Source of the DNA: Rubrobacteraceae bacterium
Lineage (GTDB): Bacteria; Actinomycetota; Rubrobacteria; Rubrobacterales; Rubrobacteraceae
Assembly: GCA_021156345.1 (NCBI GenBank)
Contig: JAJNDJ010000014.1
Span: forward strand, 1 to 9,770
Direction: 5' to 3'
DNA: 9,770 bases
Positions 1-5,791 of the stretch are shown piece by piece; the first letter of the stretch is position 1, and each line of letters begins with the position of its first letter. Both the position numbers and the translations under genes were made by a program. The notes beneath the pieces were generated by a model, which was not told the DNA's origin, made no database searches, and saw nothing but the letters and a program-made list of their open reading frames with translations.

Positions 1-1
1 C

Positions 2-757
2 GCCGCCGACGGACGGTCCTCTCCCTTCAGAGAGCAGGCCGGCCTGAAGATGGTCAGGACCTCTCCGCCCATCGACGTGCTCTGGTTCAGGCTCTCGCGG
101 CAGGATGGAGATCCCGAGGATACCTTCGGGTATGCCGGAGGCGGGCGTTTCATGGTCGTCATAAACCGCGGCGAATACTGGCAGATCGCCTACGTAATCA
201 GGAAAGGCGACCACCAGAAAGTGCGCGACGACGGTCTGGAAGACTTCCGGAGATCCGTCGGCGAGACGATCCCGGATCTCGCCGACCGTACATGGGAGCT
301 GCAAGATTGGGAGGCTGTAAAGCTTCTCTCCGTGCAGGCTGACCGGCTGCGACGCTGGCACAGGCCAGGACTACTGTGCATCGGGGACGCCGCGCACGCC
401 ATGTCTCCTGTGGGCGGCGTCGGCATCAACCTCGCCATAGCAGATGCGGTCGCCGCGGCGAATGCCCTAGCGGGACCGCTTGGGGAAGGGCGCGTACATT
501 CGCGCCACCTGATGGCAGTGCAGCTCAGACGCGAGCTATCGACCCGAGCGATACAGGCCTTCCAGTCCTTTGCCCAACGGCGTGTTGTCTCCTCGTCTCT
601 CGGCCCGGATGGGGCGCCTTCGATACCCGTACTAGCGAGGATGCTCTTGCGTTTACGCCCGGTGCGCAACCTTCCTGCCCGAATCATCGCGTTCGGCATC
701 TGGCCCGAGCACGTAAAGCGCAGGGAGCCATTGGCAGGAAAGGAGTCGGTGAAATGA
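2..757 (+). CDS. FAD-dependent monooxygenase, C-terminal part (5' cut by window edge)
   Basis: The frame is open to the left edge, so the gene starts outside the window; the internal ATG at 50 is not the start. The first visible residues (ADGRSSPFREQAGL) match the DG motif of the PHBH-fold flavoprotein hydroxylases, which contacts FAD and NAD(P)H. At 371-460 lies LLCIGDAAHAMSP followed by GGVGINLAIADA, the second FAD-binding motif of this family (the GD motif, which contacts the FAD ribose). The C-terminal part ends in a short basic tail. Family members hydroxylate or oxidise small aromatic or polyketide-like substrates using NAD(P)H and O2; the substrate cannot be read here. The protein is probably cytosolic. 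The stop (755-757) overlaps the ATG of the next small ORF as ATGA, suggesting translational coupling. The family call is firm, but the specific reaction is unknown. Confidence 0.9.
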   Translation, partial: AADGRSSPFREQAGLKMVRTSPPIDVLWFRLSRQDGDPEDTFGYAGGGRFMVVINRGEYWQIAYVIRKGDHQKVRDDGLEDFRRSVGETIPDLADRTWELQDWEAVKLLSVQADRLRRWHRPGLLCIGDAAHAMSPVGGVGINLAIADAVAAANALAGPLGEGRVHSRHLMAVQLRRELSTRAIQAFQSFAQRRVVSSSLGPDGAPSIPVLARMLLRLRPVRNLPARIIAFGIWPEHVKRREPLAGKESVK

Positions 758-873
758 ATTGGTCGAGGTTGCTCGCGGGTACCAGAATCTGGGGACCCGT
801 CCTTGTCATAGTGGCCGTGCTCGCCCGGCGCGAACGTAAAGAGGCCGGGAACGTTGCTGAGGCGGCGGGGTAG
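754..873 (+). CDS. Small single-pass membrane protein, 39 aa, coupled to the monooxygenase
   Basis: ATG at 754-756 overlaps the TGA of the upstream monooxygenase (ATGA). A clean Shine-Dalgarno AGGAG at 741-745 lies 8 nt upstream, inside the preceding coding sequence. The product is MNWSRLLAGTRIWGPVLVIV followed by AVLARRERKEAGNVAEAAG. Residues about 13-25 (IWGPVLVIVAVLA) form one hydrophobic stretch followed by RRERK, as expected for a small inner-membrane protein with a cytoplasmic C-terminus. The ORF ends 23 nt before a strong terminator, so it is the last gene of its transcript. I do not recognise the family. The membrane segment and coupled start argue for a real gene, but it could be a chance ORF. 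Any functional link to the flavoenzyme is only suggested by position. Confidence 0.6.
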   Translation: MNWSRLLAGTRIWGPVLVIVAVLARRERKEAGNVAEAAG

Positions 874-896
874 GACTCTCACCGACAGGCTCTCAC

Positions 897-937
897 TTGC
901 TGCCCGGAGTGACTTCCGGGCGGCAGTCTCCTTTTGT
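897..937 (+). terminator. Intrinsic terminator after the monooxygenase unit
   Basis: The left arm TTGCTGCCCGGA (897-908) pairs with TCCGGGCGGCAG (915-926) as a 12-bp stem with two G-T wobbles and a 6-nt loop GTGACT. It is followed by the T-rich tract TCTCCTTTTGT. This is the clearest rho-independent terminator in the window. It separates the monooxygenase transcript from leuS. Confidence 0.85.
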
Positions 938-961
938 AAAGGCCATACCTGATGCTATATT
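934..961 (+). promoter_or_regulatory. Candidate sigma-70-type promoter for leuS
   Basis: TTGTAA (934-939, 4 of 6 to the -35 consensus) and TATATT (956-961, 5 of 6 to the -10 consensus) are separated by 16 nt. The -35 begins inside the T-tract of the preceding terminator, so one transcript ends about where the next is initiated. The implied start is near 968, giving a leuS leader of about 110 nt. This is motif inspection only; TATTAA at 958-963 with an 18-nt spacer is an alternative -10. Confidence 0.45.
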
Positions 962-970
962 AAGGATATG

Positions 971-1026
971 TGCGCCAGGGATCACAAGATTCAGAAGTCG
1001 GACTCCCGACTATAAAGCCCTGCGCG
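971..1026 (+). promoter_or_regulatory. Foldable leader RNA upstream of leuS
   Basis: An outer stem pairs CAGGG (976-980) with CCCTG (1018-1022). It extends past a bulged C975 by TGCG (971-974) with CGCG (1023-1026). It encloses a perfect 6-bp hairpin AGTCGG (996-1001) / CCGACT (1006-1011) with loop ACTC. I looked for the T-box antiterminator core (AGGGTGGNACCGCG) common upstream of aminoacyl-tRNA synthetases and did not find it, and there is no terminator between this structure and the Shine-Dalgarno at 1066-1071. It may be an uncharacterised leader or chance folding. Confidence 0.3.
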
Positions 1027-1077
1027 GATTTCCCCTGATCTAGAACCCCCCCAAGCCCTTAACCGAAGGAGTCTCTC

Positions 1078-3519
1078 GTGAGCGAGACGAAACAGAGAAA
1101 GACATACGATCCCACGGACCTCGAACGCCGCTGGCAGGAGCGGTGGGCCGAGAGTGGCCTGTACAAGACCGACGAGGACGAGAGCAAGCCCAAGCACTAC
1201 GCGCTCACGATGCTCCCTTACCCGAGTGGTGATCTACACGTCGGGCACTGGTATCCGATGACGCCCTCGGACACCAGAGCGCGCTTTATGCGGATGAACG
1301 GCTACAGGGTGTTCTTCCCGATAGGTTTCGACGCCTTCGGGCTGCCAGCCGAGAACGCAGCGATCCAGAGGGGCATACAACCCCGCGAATGGACCTACGC
1401 GAACATCGAGCGCATGCGCGGCCAGCTCAGGCAGATGGGCGCGATGTTCGACTTCGACTCAGAGATCGTGACCTGCGACCCAGAGTACTACCGCTGGAAC
1501 CAGTGGTTCTTCATGAAGTTCTTCGAGAAGGGCCTGGCGTATCGCAAGGAAGCCCCGGTCGACTGGTGCCCCAGGGACAACACGACGCTGGCGCGGGAGC
1601 AGGTGGTTGGCCCCGATCGACGGTGCGAGCGGTGCGGGACGCCGGTGGTAAAGAAGAACCTGGCGCAGTGGCTCTTCAAGATCACTGACTACGCCGAGGA
1701 GCTGCTGGACTTCTCCAAGATAGACTGGCCAGAGCGGGTCGAGACCCTGCAGCGGAACTGGATCGGACGCTCCGAAGGCGCCGAAATCAGGTTCGAGATC
1801 GAAGGCTACGGACCCGTCGAGGTCTTCACCACCCGCCCGGACACGCTCTTCGGCGCCACGTTCTTCGTTATGAGTCCCGAGCACCCGGCGGTCGAGAAGA
1901 TAGCGACCCCGGACCGGGCCGACGAGGTGGGAGCCTACGTCGAGCGGGCCGCCAGGATGAGCGAGATCGACCGCACCGACGTGACGAGGGAAAAGACTGG
2001 CGTATTTACAGGGGCTTACGCGATCAACCCTGCCAACGGAGAAGAGATCCCCGTCTACATCGCCGACTACGTCCTGATGGGCTACGGTACGGGTGCGATC
2101 ATGGCCGTCCCAGGCCACGACGAACGAGACTTCGAGTTCGCAAGGAAGTACGGCATCGAGATCAGGACGGTGATAGCGCCGCCGGACTGGGACGGCGAAG
2201 CGCTCGAAGTGGCTTACGCCGGCGAGGGCACGATGGCCAACTCGGGAAGGTTCGACGGCACCCCGAGCATCGAGGGCAAGGAGAAGGTAACGGCCTGGCT
2301 CGAGGAGCGTGAAGCCGGCAAGGCTACGGTCACCTACCGGCTTCACGACTGGCTGATCAGCCGCCAGCGCTACTGGGGGACCCCGATCCCCATAATCTTC
2401 TGCGACGAGTGCGGCATCGTCCCCGTCCCTGAAGAGGACCTGCCGGTCCTGCTCCCAGATGAAGCCGAGTTCATGCCGACGGGAGAATCGCCCCTCAAGC
2501 TCGACCCTGACTTCTACAACACCGAGTGTCCTGGTTGCGGCGGCCCGGCCACGCGCGAGACGGATACGATGGATACCTTCATGGACTCCTCATGGTACTG
2601 GTACCGCTACCTCTCGCCACATTACGAGGAGGGACCGTTCGATCCCCAGCGTGGAGAGAAGTGGCTGCCCGTCGACCAGTACACCGGCGGCATCGAGCAC
2701 GCCATCTTGCACCTGCTCTACGCCCGCTTCTTCACCAAGGTCATGAGGGATCTCGGTCTGGTTGACTTCGACGAGCCTTTTGTCCGCCTGCGCAACCAGG
2801 GGAACATACTCGGGCCGGACGGGCAGAAGATGAGCAAGAGCCGTGGCAACGTGGTCAACCCGCAGGAGTACGTCGACCGCTTCGGCTCCGACGCGCTCCG
2901 GGGTTTCCTCATGTTTATAGGCCCGTGGAACGAAGGTGGTCCCTGGGACGGCAAGGGCATAGAGGGTGTCTCGCGCTGGCTCAGGCGCGCCCTCTCGCTC
3001 GTGACAGGAGGCGACTCCTCGGGCGGCGAGGCCGACCCGACGGAGCTGGAGCGCCGGACGAACCGCCTGATAAAGAAGATCACAGACGACCTCGAAACCT
3101 TCCGCTTCAACACGTCCATCGCCGCGCTCATGGAGCACACCAACTACCTGCTCGCGGTCAGAGGCCGCGTCGAGGACGACGAGTGGCACGAAGCCTTGCG
3201 GACCTTCGTCACGGTCCTCAGCCCGTTCGCGCCGCACCACGCCGAGGAGATGTGGGCCGCGATGGGGGAGGAGTATTCCGTGCACGAGCAGACGTGGCCA
3301 GGCTATGAGGAAACCCTGATCCAGGCTCAGGAGATCACGCTCATAGTCCAGGTCAACGGCAAGCTGCGCGACCGCATCGAAGCCCCAGCAGATATCTCTG
3401 AGGAGGCTGCCAGAGGGCTGGCACTGTCGAGCGCCAGGGTCCGTCCCCACCTCGAAGGCAAAGAGATCCACAAGAGCATCTACGTGCCAGGCAGGCTCGT
3501 CAACCTCGTCGTAGGATAG
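1078..3519 (+). CDS. leuS: Leucyl-tRNA synthetase (full length, 813 aa)
   Basis: Cytosolic class Ia synthetase that charges tRNA-Leu with leucine using ATP (EC 6.1.1.4). The GTG start is supported by AAGGAG (1066-1071), 6 nt upstream. The HIGH motif is HVGH at residues 54-57 (after MLPYPSGDL) and the KMSKS loop is at 584-588 (DGQKMSKSRGN). A first metal-site-like cluster has C164, D167, C183 and C186. A zinc ribbon has C442, C445, C484 and C487. The CP1 editing domain shows TTRPDT at 251-256 and the GTGAIMAVPGHDERD segment with D348/D351, so post-transfer proofreading should be intact. The conserved DSSWYWYRY follows the zinc ribbon. The C-terminal part carries the anticodon-binding helices and the small end domain (ITLIVQVNGKLRDRI). 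Length fits the bacterial family. It appears to be transcribed alone. Confidence 0.98.
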   Translation: MSETKQRKTYDPTDLERRWQERWAESGLYKTDEDESKPKHYALTMLPYPSGDLHVGHWYPMTPSDTRARFMRMNGYRVFFPIGFDAFGLPAENAAIQRGIQPREWTYANIERMRGQLRQMGAMFDFDSEIVTCDPEYYRWNQWFFMKFFEKGLAYRKEAPVDWCPRDNTTLAREQVVGPDRRCERCGTPVVKKNLAQWLFKITDYAEELLDFSKIDWPERVETLQRNWIGRSEGAEIRFEIEGYGPVEVFTTRPDTLFGATFFVMSPEHPAVEKIATPDRADEVGAYVERAARMSEIDRTDVTREKTGVFTGAYAINPANGEEIPVYIADYVLMGYGTGAIMAVPGHDERDFEFARKYGIEIRTVIAPPDWDGEALEVAYAGEGTMANSGRFDGTPSIEGKEKVTAWLEEREAGKATVTYRLHDWLISRQRYWGTPIPIIFCDECGIVPVPEEDLPVLLPDEAEFMPTGESPLKLDPDFYNTECPGCGGPATRETDTMDTFMDSSWYWYRYLSPHYEEGPFDPQRGEKWLPVDQYTGGIEHAILHLLYARFFTKVMRDLGLVDFDEPFVRLRNQGNILGPDGQKMSKSRGNVVNPQEYVDRFGSDALRGFLMFIGPWNEGGPWDGKGIEGVSRWLRRALSLVTGGDSSGGEADPTELERRTNRLIKKITDDLETFRFNTSIAALMEHTNYLLAVRGRVEDDEWHEALRTFVTVLSPFAPHHAEEMWAAMGEEYSVHEQTWPGYEETLIQAQEITLIVQVNGKLRDRIEAPADISEEAARGLALSSARVRPHLEGKEIHKSIYVPGRLVNLVVG

Positions 3520-3640
3520 CGGTCCAGGGACCCGCGCCGCTGCGAGAGTGCCCCAGAAGGCTATGCGATGCTGCTGTAGGCGTAGGGTAAAGGAGTGTCC
3601 CTTGCATAATTTCAGGAAGATGGGCGAAGAGAAGTAGCCT

Positions 3641-5149
3641 GTGCAAGAGCGAGAAAGTGGTGCCAACTTTAACTCTACGTTCACGCGAAGGAGATTCCTC
3701 CAGGCCGCTGGCGGCGCGGCGTTGATCACGCTCGGCGGCAACCTTGGCTGCGATCCGGTCCCACGCGCCAGGGCGAGGGCCGCATCCGCACCAGCGGGGC
3801 AGGCATGGAGCTTCCGCTCGCGTCCGGATCTCCACCCGCCGGTCATCGAGGTGATCAAGCAGGCGCGCGATACCGCTCCCGGCTACATCTTCATCGCCCC
3901 GAAGAACGGGCCCGAGGAGGCAGGTCCGGGGCAGGACGGATGCATGATCCTGGGCAACGACGGACAGCCCGTGTGGCTGCGCCTCTTGCAGAACGAGGAT
4001 ATGGATGTGATGAACTTCAGAGCGCAGACATACAAGGGAGAGACGGTGCTCACCTGGTGGGAGGGATACCATACAGGACACGGCCAGGGCGAGTACGTGA
4101 TCCTCGATAGCTCTTACCGCGAACTGGCCCGGTTCGGGGCCGGCAACGGCTACGAGGGTGACCACCACGAGTTCCTCATCACGCCCCAGGATACGGCCTT
4201 GATCACGATCTATAACAAGTTGCCCAGAGACCTCATTTCGGAGGGCGATCCCGTAGACCGTGATGTGCTCGACGGGGTAGTCCAGGAGCTCGACATCGAA
4301 ACCGGCGAGGTGCTCTTCGAGTGGCACAGCCTGGAGCACGTCGGCCTCGACGAGTCTTATACCAAATACTTCGACTACTTCCACATCAACTCCATAGACG
4401 TATATGATGAGGATCACCTGCTCATCTCCTCCCGCTCGACCTGTACCGTGTACAAGGTCAGCCGAAAGACGGGCGAGGTCGTGTGGCGACTCGGCGGGAA
4501 GAAGAGCGACTTCGAGATGGGTCCTGGTACCAGGACCACCTTCCAGCACGACGCCCGCCGCCAGATAGACGGGACTATCACCATCTTCGATAATGGCAAC
4601 ATAAACCGAGTAGAACAGTCCCGCGCCATTGTGGTCGAGATCGACGAAGACGCCATGAGTGCCAGCCTGGCGCAGGAGTACACCCACCCCGACAAGTTGC
4701 TCTCCGCCACCCAGGGCAACGCGCAGGTACTGCCGAATGGCAACGTCTTCGTAGGGTGGGGCAGTGCGCCAGTCTTCTCGGAGTTCGACCATGATGGCAG
4801 GTTGCTCTTCAGCGCCGCCTACCCGACCGAGGGCGAATCCTACAGGGCCTTCCGCTTCCCTTGGAGTGGACAACCTATCGACGACCCTGCCATCGCCGCC
4901 GAGCTCGGAGCCGATGACGAGGTAACCATCTACGCCAGCTGGAACGGCGCTACAGAGGTAACCACCTGGCAAGTGTTGGCCGGGAGCGCACCAGATCAAC
5001 TCGAACCCCTCGCATCAGCCCCCAGTGAGGGCTTCGAGACCGTGATCACAGTACATACAACCCAGCCCTACCTCGGTCTGAAGGCCGTGAACGGCTCGGG
5101 TAGGGTGCTAGGTACCACCAGAGTATTCAATCTGGAGGACCGCGCCTAA
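3641..5149 (+). CDS. Tat-exported arylsulfotransferase-family (ASST-like) protein, 502 aa
   Basis: An in-frame TAG lies at 3635-3637, so GTG 3641 is the first possible start; its Shine-Dalgarno is weak (AGAAG). The N-terminus is a twin-arginine signal: TRRRFLQAAG at residues 15-24, then a hydrophobic stretch to about 36. Cleavage could be at ARAASA (about residue 50), or C37 could be lipidated, although NLGC is a poor lipobox. The body resembles the Arylsulfotran_2 branch of PAPS-independent sulfotransferases, which form a beta-propeller. Conserved-looking landmarks are DHHEF (174-178), FHINSID with H248, FQHDARR with H303, and FDNG (316-319). In characterised ASST a propeller histidine is sulfated transiently; which histidine that is here is not determined. 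Residues about 420-502 look like a C-terminal Fn3-type beta-sandwich (ASWNGATEVTTWQVLAG). The true substrate is unknown, and many members of this branch have never been assayed. Confidence 0.85.
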   Translation: MQERESGANFNSTFTRRRFLQAAGGAALITLGGNLGCDPVPRARARAASAPAGQAWSFRSRPDLHPPVIEVIKQARDTAPGYIFIAPKNGPEEAGPGQDGCMILGNDGQPVWLRLLQNEDMDVMNFRAQTYKGETVLTWWEGYHTGHGQGEYVILDSSYRELARFGAGNGYEGDHHEFLITPQDTALITIYNKLPRDLISEGDPVDRDVLDGVVQELDIETGEVLFEWHSLEHVGLDESYTKYFDYFHINSIDVYDEDHLLISSRSTCTVYKVSRKTGEVVWRLGGKKSDFEMGPGTRTTFQHDARRQIDGTITIFDNGNINRVEQSRAIVVEIDEDAMSASLAQEYTHPDKLLSATQGNAQVLPNGNVFVGWGSAPVFSEFDHDGRLLFSAAYPTEGESYRAFRFPWSGQPIDDPAIAAELGADDEVTIYASWNGATEVTTWQVLAGSAPDQLEPLASAPSEGFETVITVHTTQPYLGLKAVNGSGRVLGTTRVFNLEDRA

Positions 5150-5182
5150 CCCTCCAGATTCGACTCGAATCTCGTTTGCCTG
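5129..5182 (+). terminator. Two overlapping, mutually exclusive hairpins at the 3' end of the sulfotransferase gene
   Basis: Hairpin A: AATCTGGAGG (5129-5138) pairs perfectly with CCTCCAGATT (5151-5160), 10 bp, with the stop codon in its 12-nt loop. Hairpin B: AGATTCG (5156-5162) pairs perfectly with CGAATCT (5166-5172), 7 bp, loop ACT, followed by CGTTTGCCTGTCTT. Both use 5156-5160, so they cannot form together. B followed by a modest T-rich tract is the better terminator; A may act as a 3' barrier or compete with it. Confidence 0.5.
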
Positions 5183-5183
5183 T

Positions 5184-5231
5184 CTTATGTAGAATTGGTT
5201 TGGAGGAGCGCCAGATTTCATACATAAGAAG
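5184..5231. repeat. Left palindromic unit of the cassette
   Basis: Arms CTTATGTA (5184-5191) and TACATAAG (5221-5228) are perfect inverted repeats separated by 29 nt. The trailing AAG extends the match to the right-hand unit to 11 nt (TACATAAGAAG). It lies just beyond the stop codon of the cassette gene. Inside the loop, GAA/TTC and TGG/CCA can extend the stem imperfectly. Confidence 0.75.
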
Positions 5232-5239
5232 CAGATCAG

Positions 5240-5620
5240 CTAATTCGCCGTTCGCTGGTCTTCGGGGATATCGAATTCCCTGGCGAGGATTTCGGGCAGC
5301 ACCTTACCGACGTACTCGCTGGTACGGCCTGGTCCGTTCTCCTTGGGCCGGTACAGGTACCAGTATGGGCCGTGAAGCTCTCCGCTGGCGCATTTTTTGC
5401 AGCCTTTCTTGCCGCATTTGACGCGTTCCAGCTCGAGGTATCGCCTGTTTCGGGCCTTCTTACGAACTGCAGAACGTCGCAGTTCGCGTTTCTGTCGCCG
5501 CGCCAATGCGCGCCCGCGTTGAATATCGGAGATCATGGCCGAGATCTCCCGGAACTCCGCCGGGTCCAAACCCTCCAACCATTCCCTGGTTACCCGCCCT
5601 GATTCCATCATACCCCACAC
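5240..5620 (-). CDS. Small basic Cys-motif protein, DUF6788-like (up to 126 aa)
   Basis: The product has an acidic helical N-terminal section (LEGLDPAEFREISAMISDI, about 16-33), then a strongly basic stretch (RGRALARRQKRELRRSAVRKK, about 35-55, with RNRR). A C-x4-C-x2-C cluster follows (C69, C74, C77), then LHGPYWYLYR (82-91), GRTSEYVGK (98-106) and a short tail. Cysteines just before HGPYWY, then a Y-[IV]-G-K turn, match my memory of the DUF6788 family. That family has no established function and is often seen near mobile DNA. The basic tract plus metal-site-like cysteines suggest nucleic-acid binding; this is inference. GTG 5620 is the longest start; ATG 5611 and ATG 5608 are alternatives, and none has a clear Shine-Dalgarno. 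It is the only gene of the cassette and converges with the sulfotransferase gene. Confidence 0.75.
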   Translation of the reverse strand: MWGMMESGRVTREWLEGLDPAEFREISAMISDIQRGRALARRQKRELRRSAVRKKARNRRYLELERVKCGKKGCKKCASGELHGPYWYLYRPKENGPGRTSEYVGKVLPEILAREFDIPEDQRTAN

Positions 5621-5627
5621 CAGCTAA

Positions 5628-5674
5628 CTTATGTACATCATATCACAGAGTTCAGCGCATCAGTACATAAGAAG
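5628..5674. repeat. Right palindromic unit of the cassette
   Basis: Arms CTTATGTAC (5628-5636) and GTACATAAG (5663-5671) form a perfect 9-bp inverted repeat with a 26-nt spacer. Arm spacing differs by only 1 nt from the left unit, and the same TACATAAGAAG (5664-5674) ends it. The spacer contents differ from the left unit apart from a shared AGCGC, so arm sequence and geometry look conserved rather than the whole unit. Confidence 0.75.
5637..5665 (-). promoter_or_regulatory. Candidate promoter of the cassette gene, framed by the palindrome arms
   Basis: On the minus strand a TATGAT -10-like hexamer reads from 5642 to 5637. The -35 region about 17 nt upstream (near 5660-5665) is a poor match (TACTGA). 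The inner palindrome arm (5628-5636) falls directly after the -10, over the expected transcription start near 5630. The outer arm (5663-5671) overlaps the -35. A protein binding both arms would block this promoter. With this start the leader would be only about 10-22 nt. Confidence 0.35.
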
Positions 5675-5754
5675 TATCGGAAAAGGTCGATGAGGCAGTG
5701 CCGCAACTGTTGGTCGTCCGTCTGATCCGGGTCGGGCACCCGATGCTCATCCAT
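5638..5754 (-). pseudogene. Short ORF (38 codons), possibly a gene truncated by the cassette
   Basis: ATG at 5754 begins MDEHRVPDPDQTDDQQLRHC, continuing LIDLFRYF before the frame crosses the right cassette boundary (5671) and ends at TGA 5638. A purine-rich AAGGAAAAGGG precedes the start, about 40 nt after the AIM24 stop, on the same strand. Before the boundary 22 of 28 codons end in G or C; after it only 4 of 11 do. This is what would be seen if a native reading frame had been cut by an insertion and continued by chance in foreign DNA. I recognise no family, and the ORF may not be expressed. Confidence 0.3.
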
Positions 5755-5791
5755 CTGGCCCTTTTCCTTCCCGCGGTTGCGGGGCGGCCGG

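Larger units (their letters stand above)
5184..5674. mobile_element. Putative small mobile cassette: DUF6788-like gene between paired palindromic repeats
   Basis: The single minus-strand gene 5240-5620 sits between two units of almost identical design and the same orientation: CTTATGTA, 28-29 nt, then TACATAAGAAG (5184-5231 and 5628-5674). The outermost arms are also inverted to one another (CTTATGTA at 5184, TACATAAG ending 5671), giving a 488-bp unit with 8-bp inverted ends. The cassette is less GC-rich at both ends than its neighbours and lies in a convergent intergenic region where insertion would do little harm. No target-site duplication is evident, and no transposase or integrase catalytic motif is visible. 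Mobility is therefore inferred from architecture. Alternatively it is a stable gene flanked by binding sites for its own product. Confidence 0.5.

Noticed and set aside
971..1077. T-box riboswitch upstream of leuS
   Set aside because: The conserved antiterminator core AGGGTGGNACCGCG is absent, and there is no terminator hairpin with a T-tract just before the gene.
3520..3640. Terminator or small gene between leuS and the sulfotransferase gene
   Set aside because: The only hairpin (GGTC/GACC near 3522-3533) is short and lacks a T-tract. ATG 3620 encodes only five residues before TAG. A CATAAT hexamer at 3605-3610 has no matching -35.
2590..4999. Long minus-strand open frames opposite leuS and the sulfotransferase gene
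   Set aside because: They are antisense shadows caused by GC-rich codon structure. Their sequences have no recognisable domain, while the plus-strand frames are complete family members.
5176..5602. Plus-strand open frames opposite the DUF6788-like gene
   Set aside because: They lack family features and Shine-Dalgarno sites. The minus frame carries the ordered Cys cluster and the HGPYWY and YVGK motifs.
5764..5785. CCCGC/GCGGG hairpin after the AIM24 stop as a terminator
   Set aside because: The stem is only 5 bp. On the minus strand it is followed by purines (AAGGAAAAGGG) rather than a T-tract.
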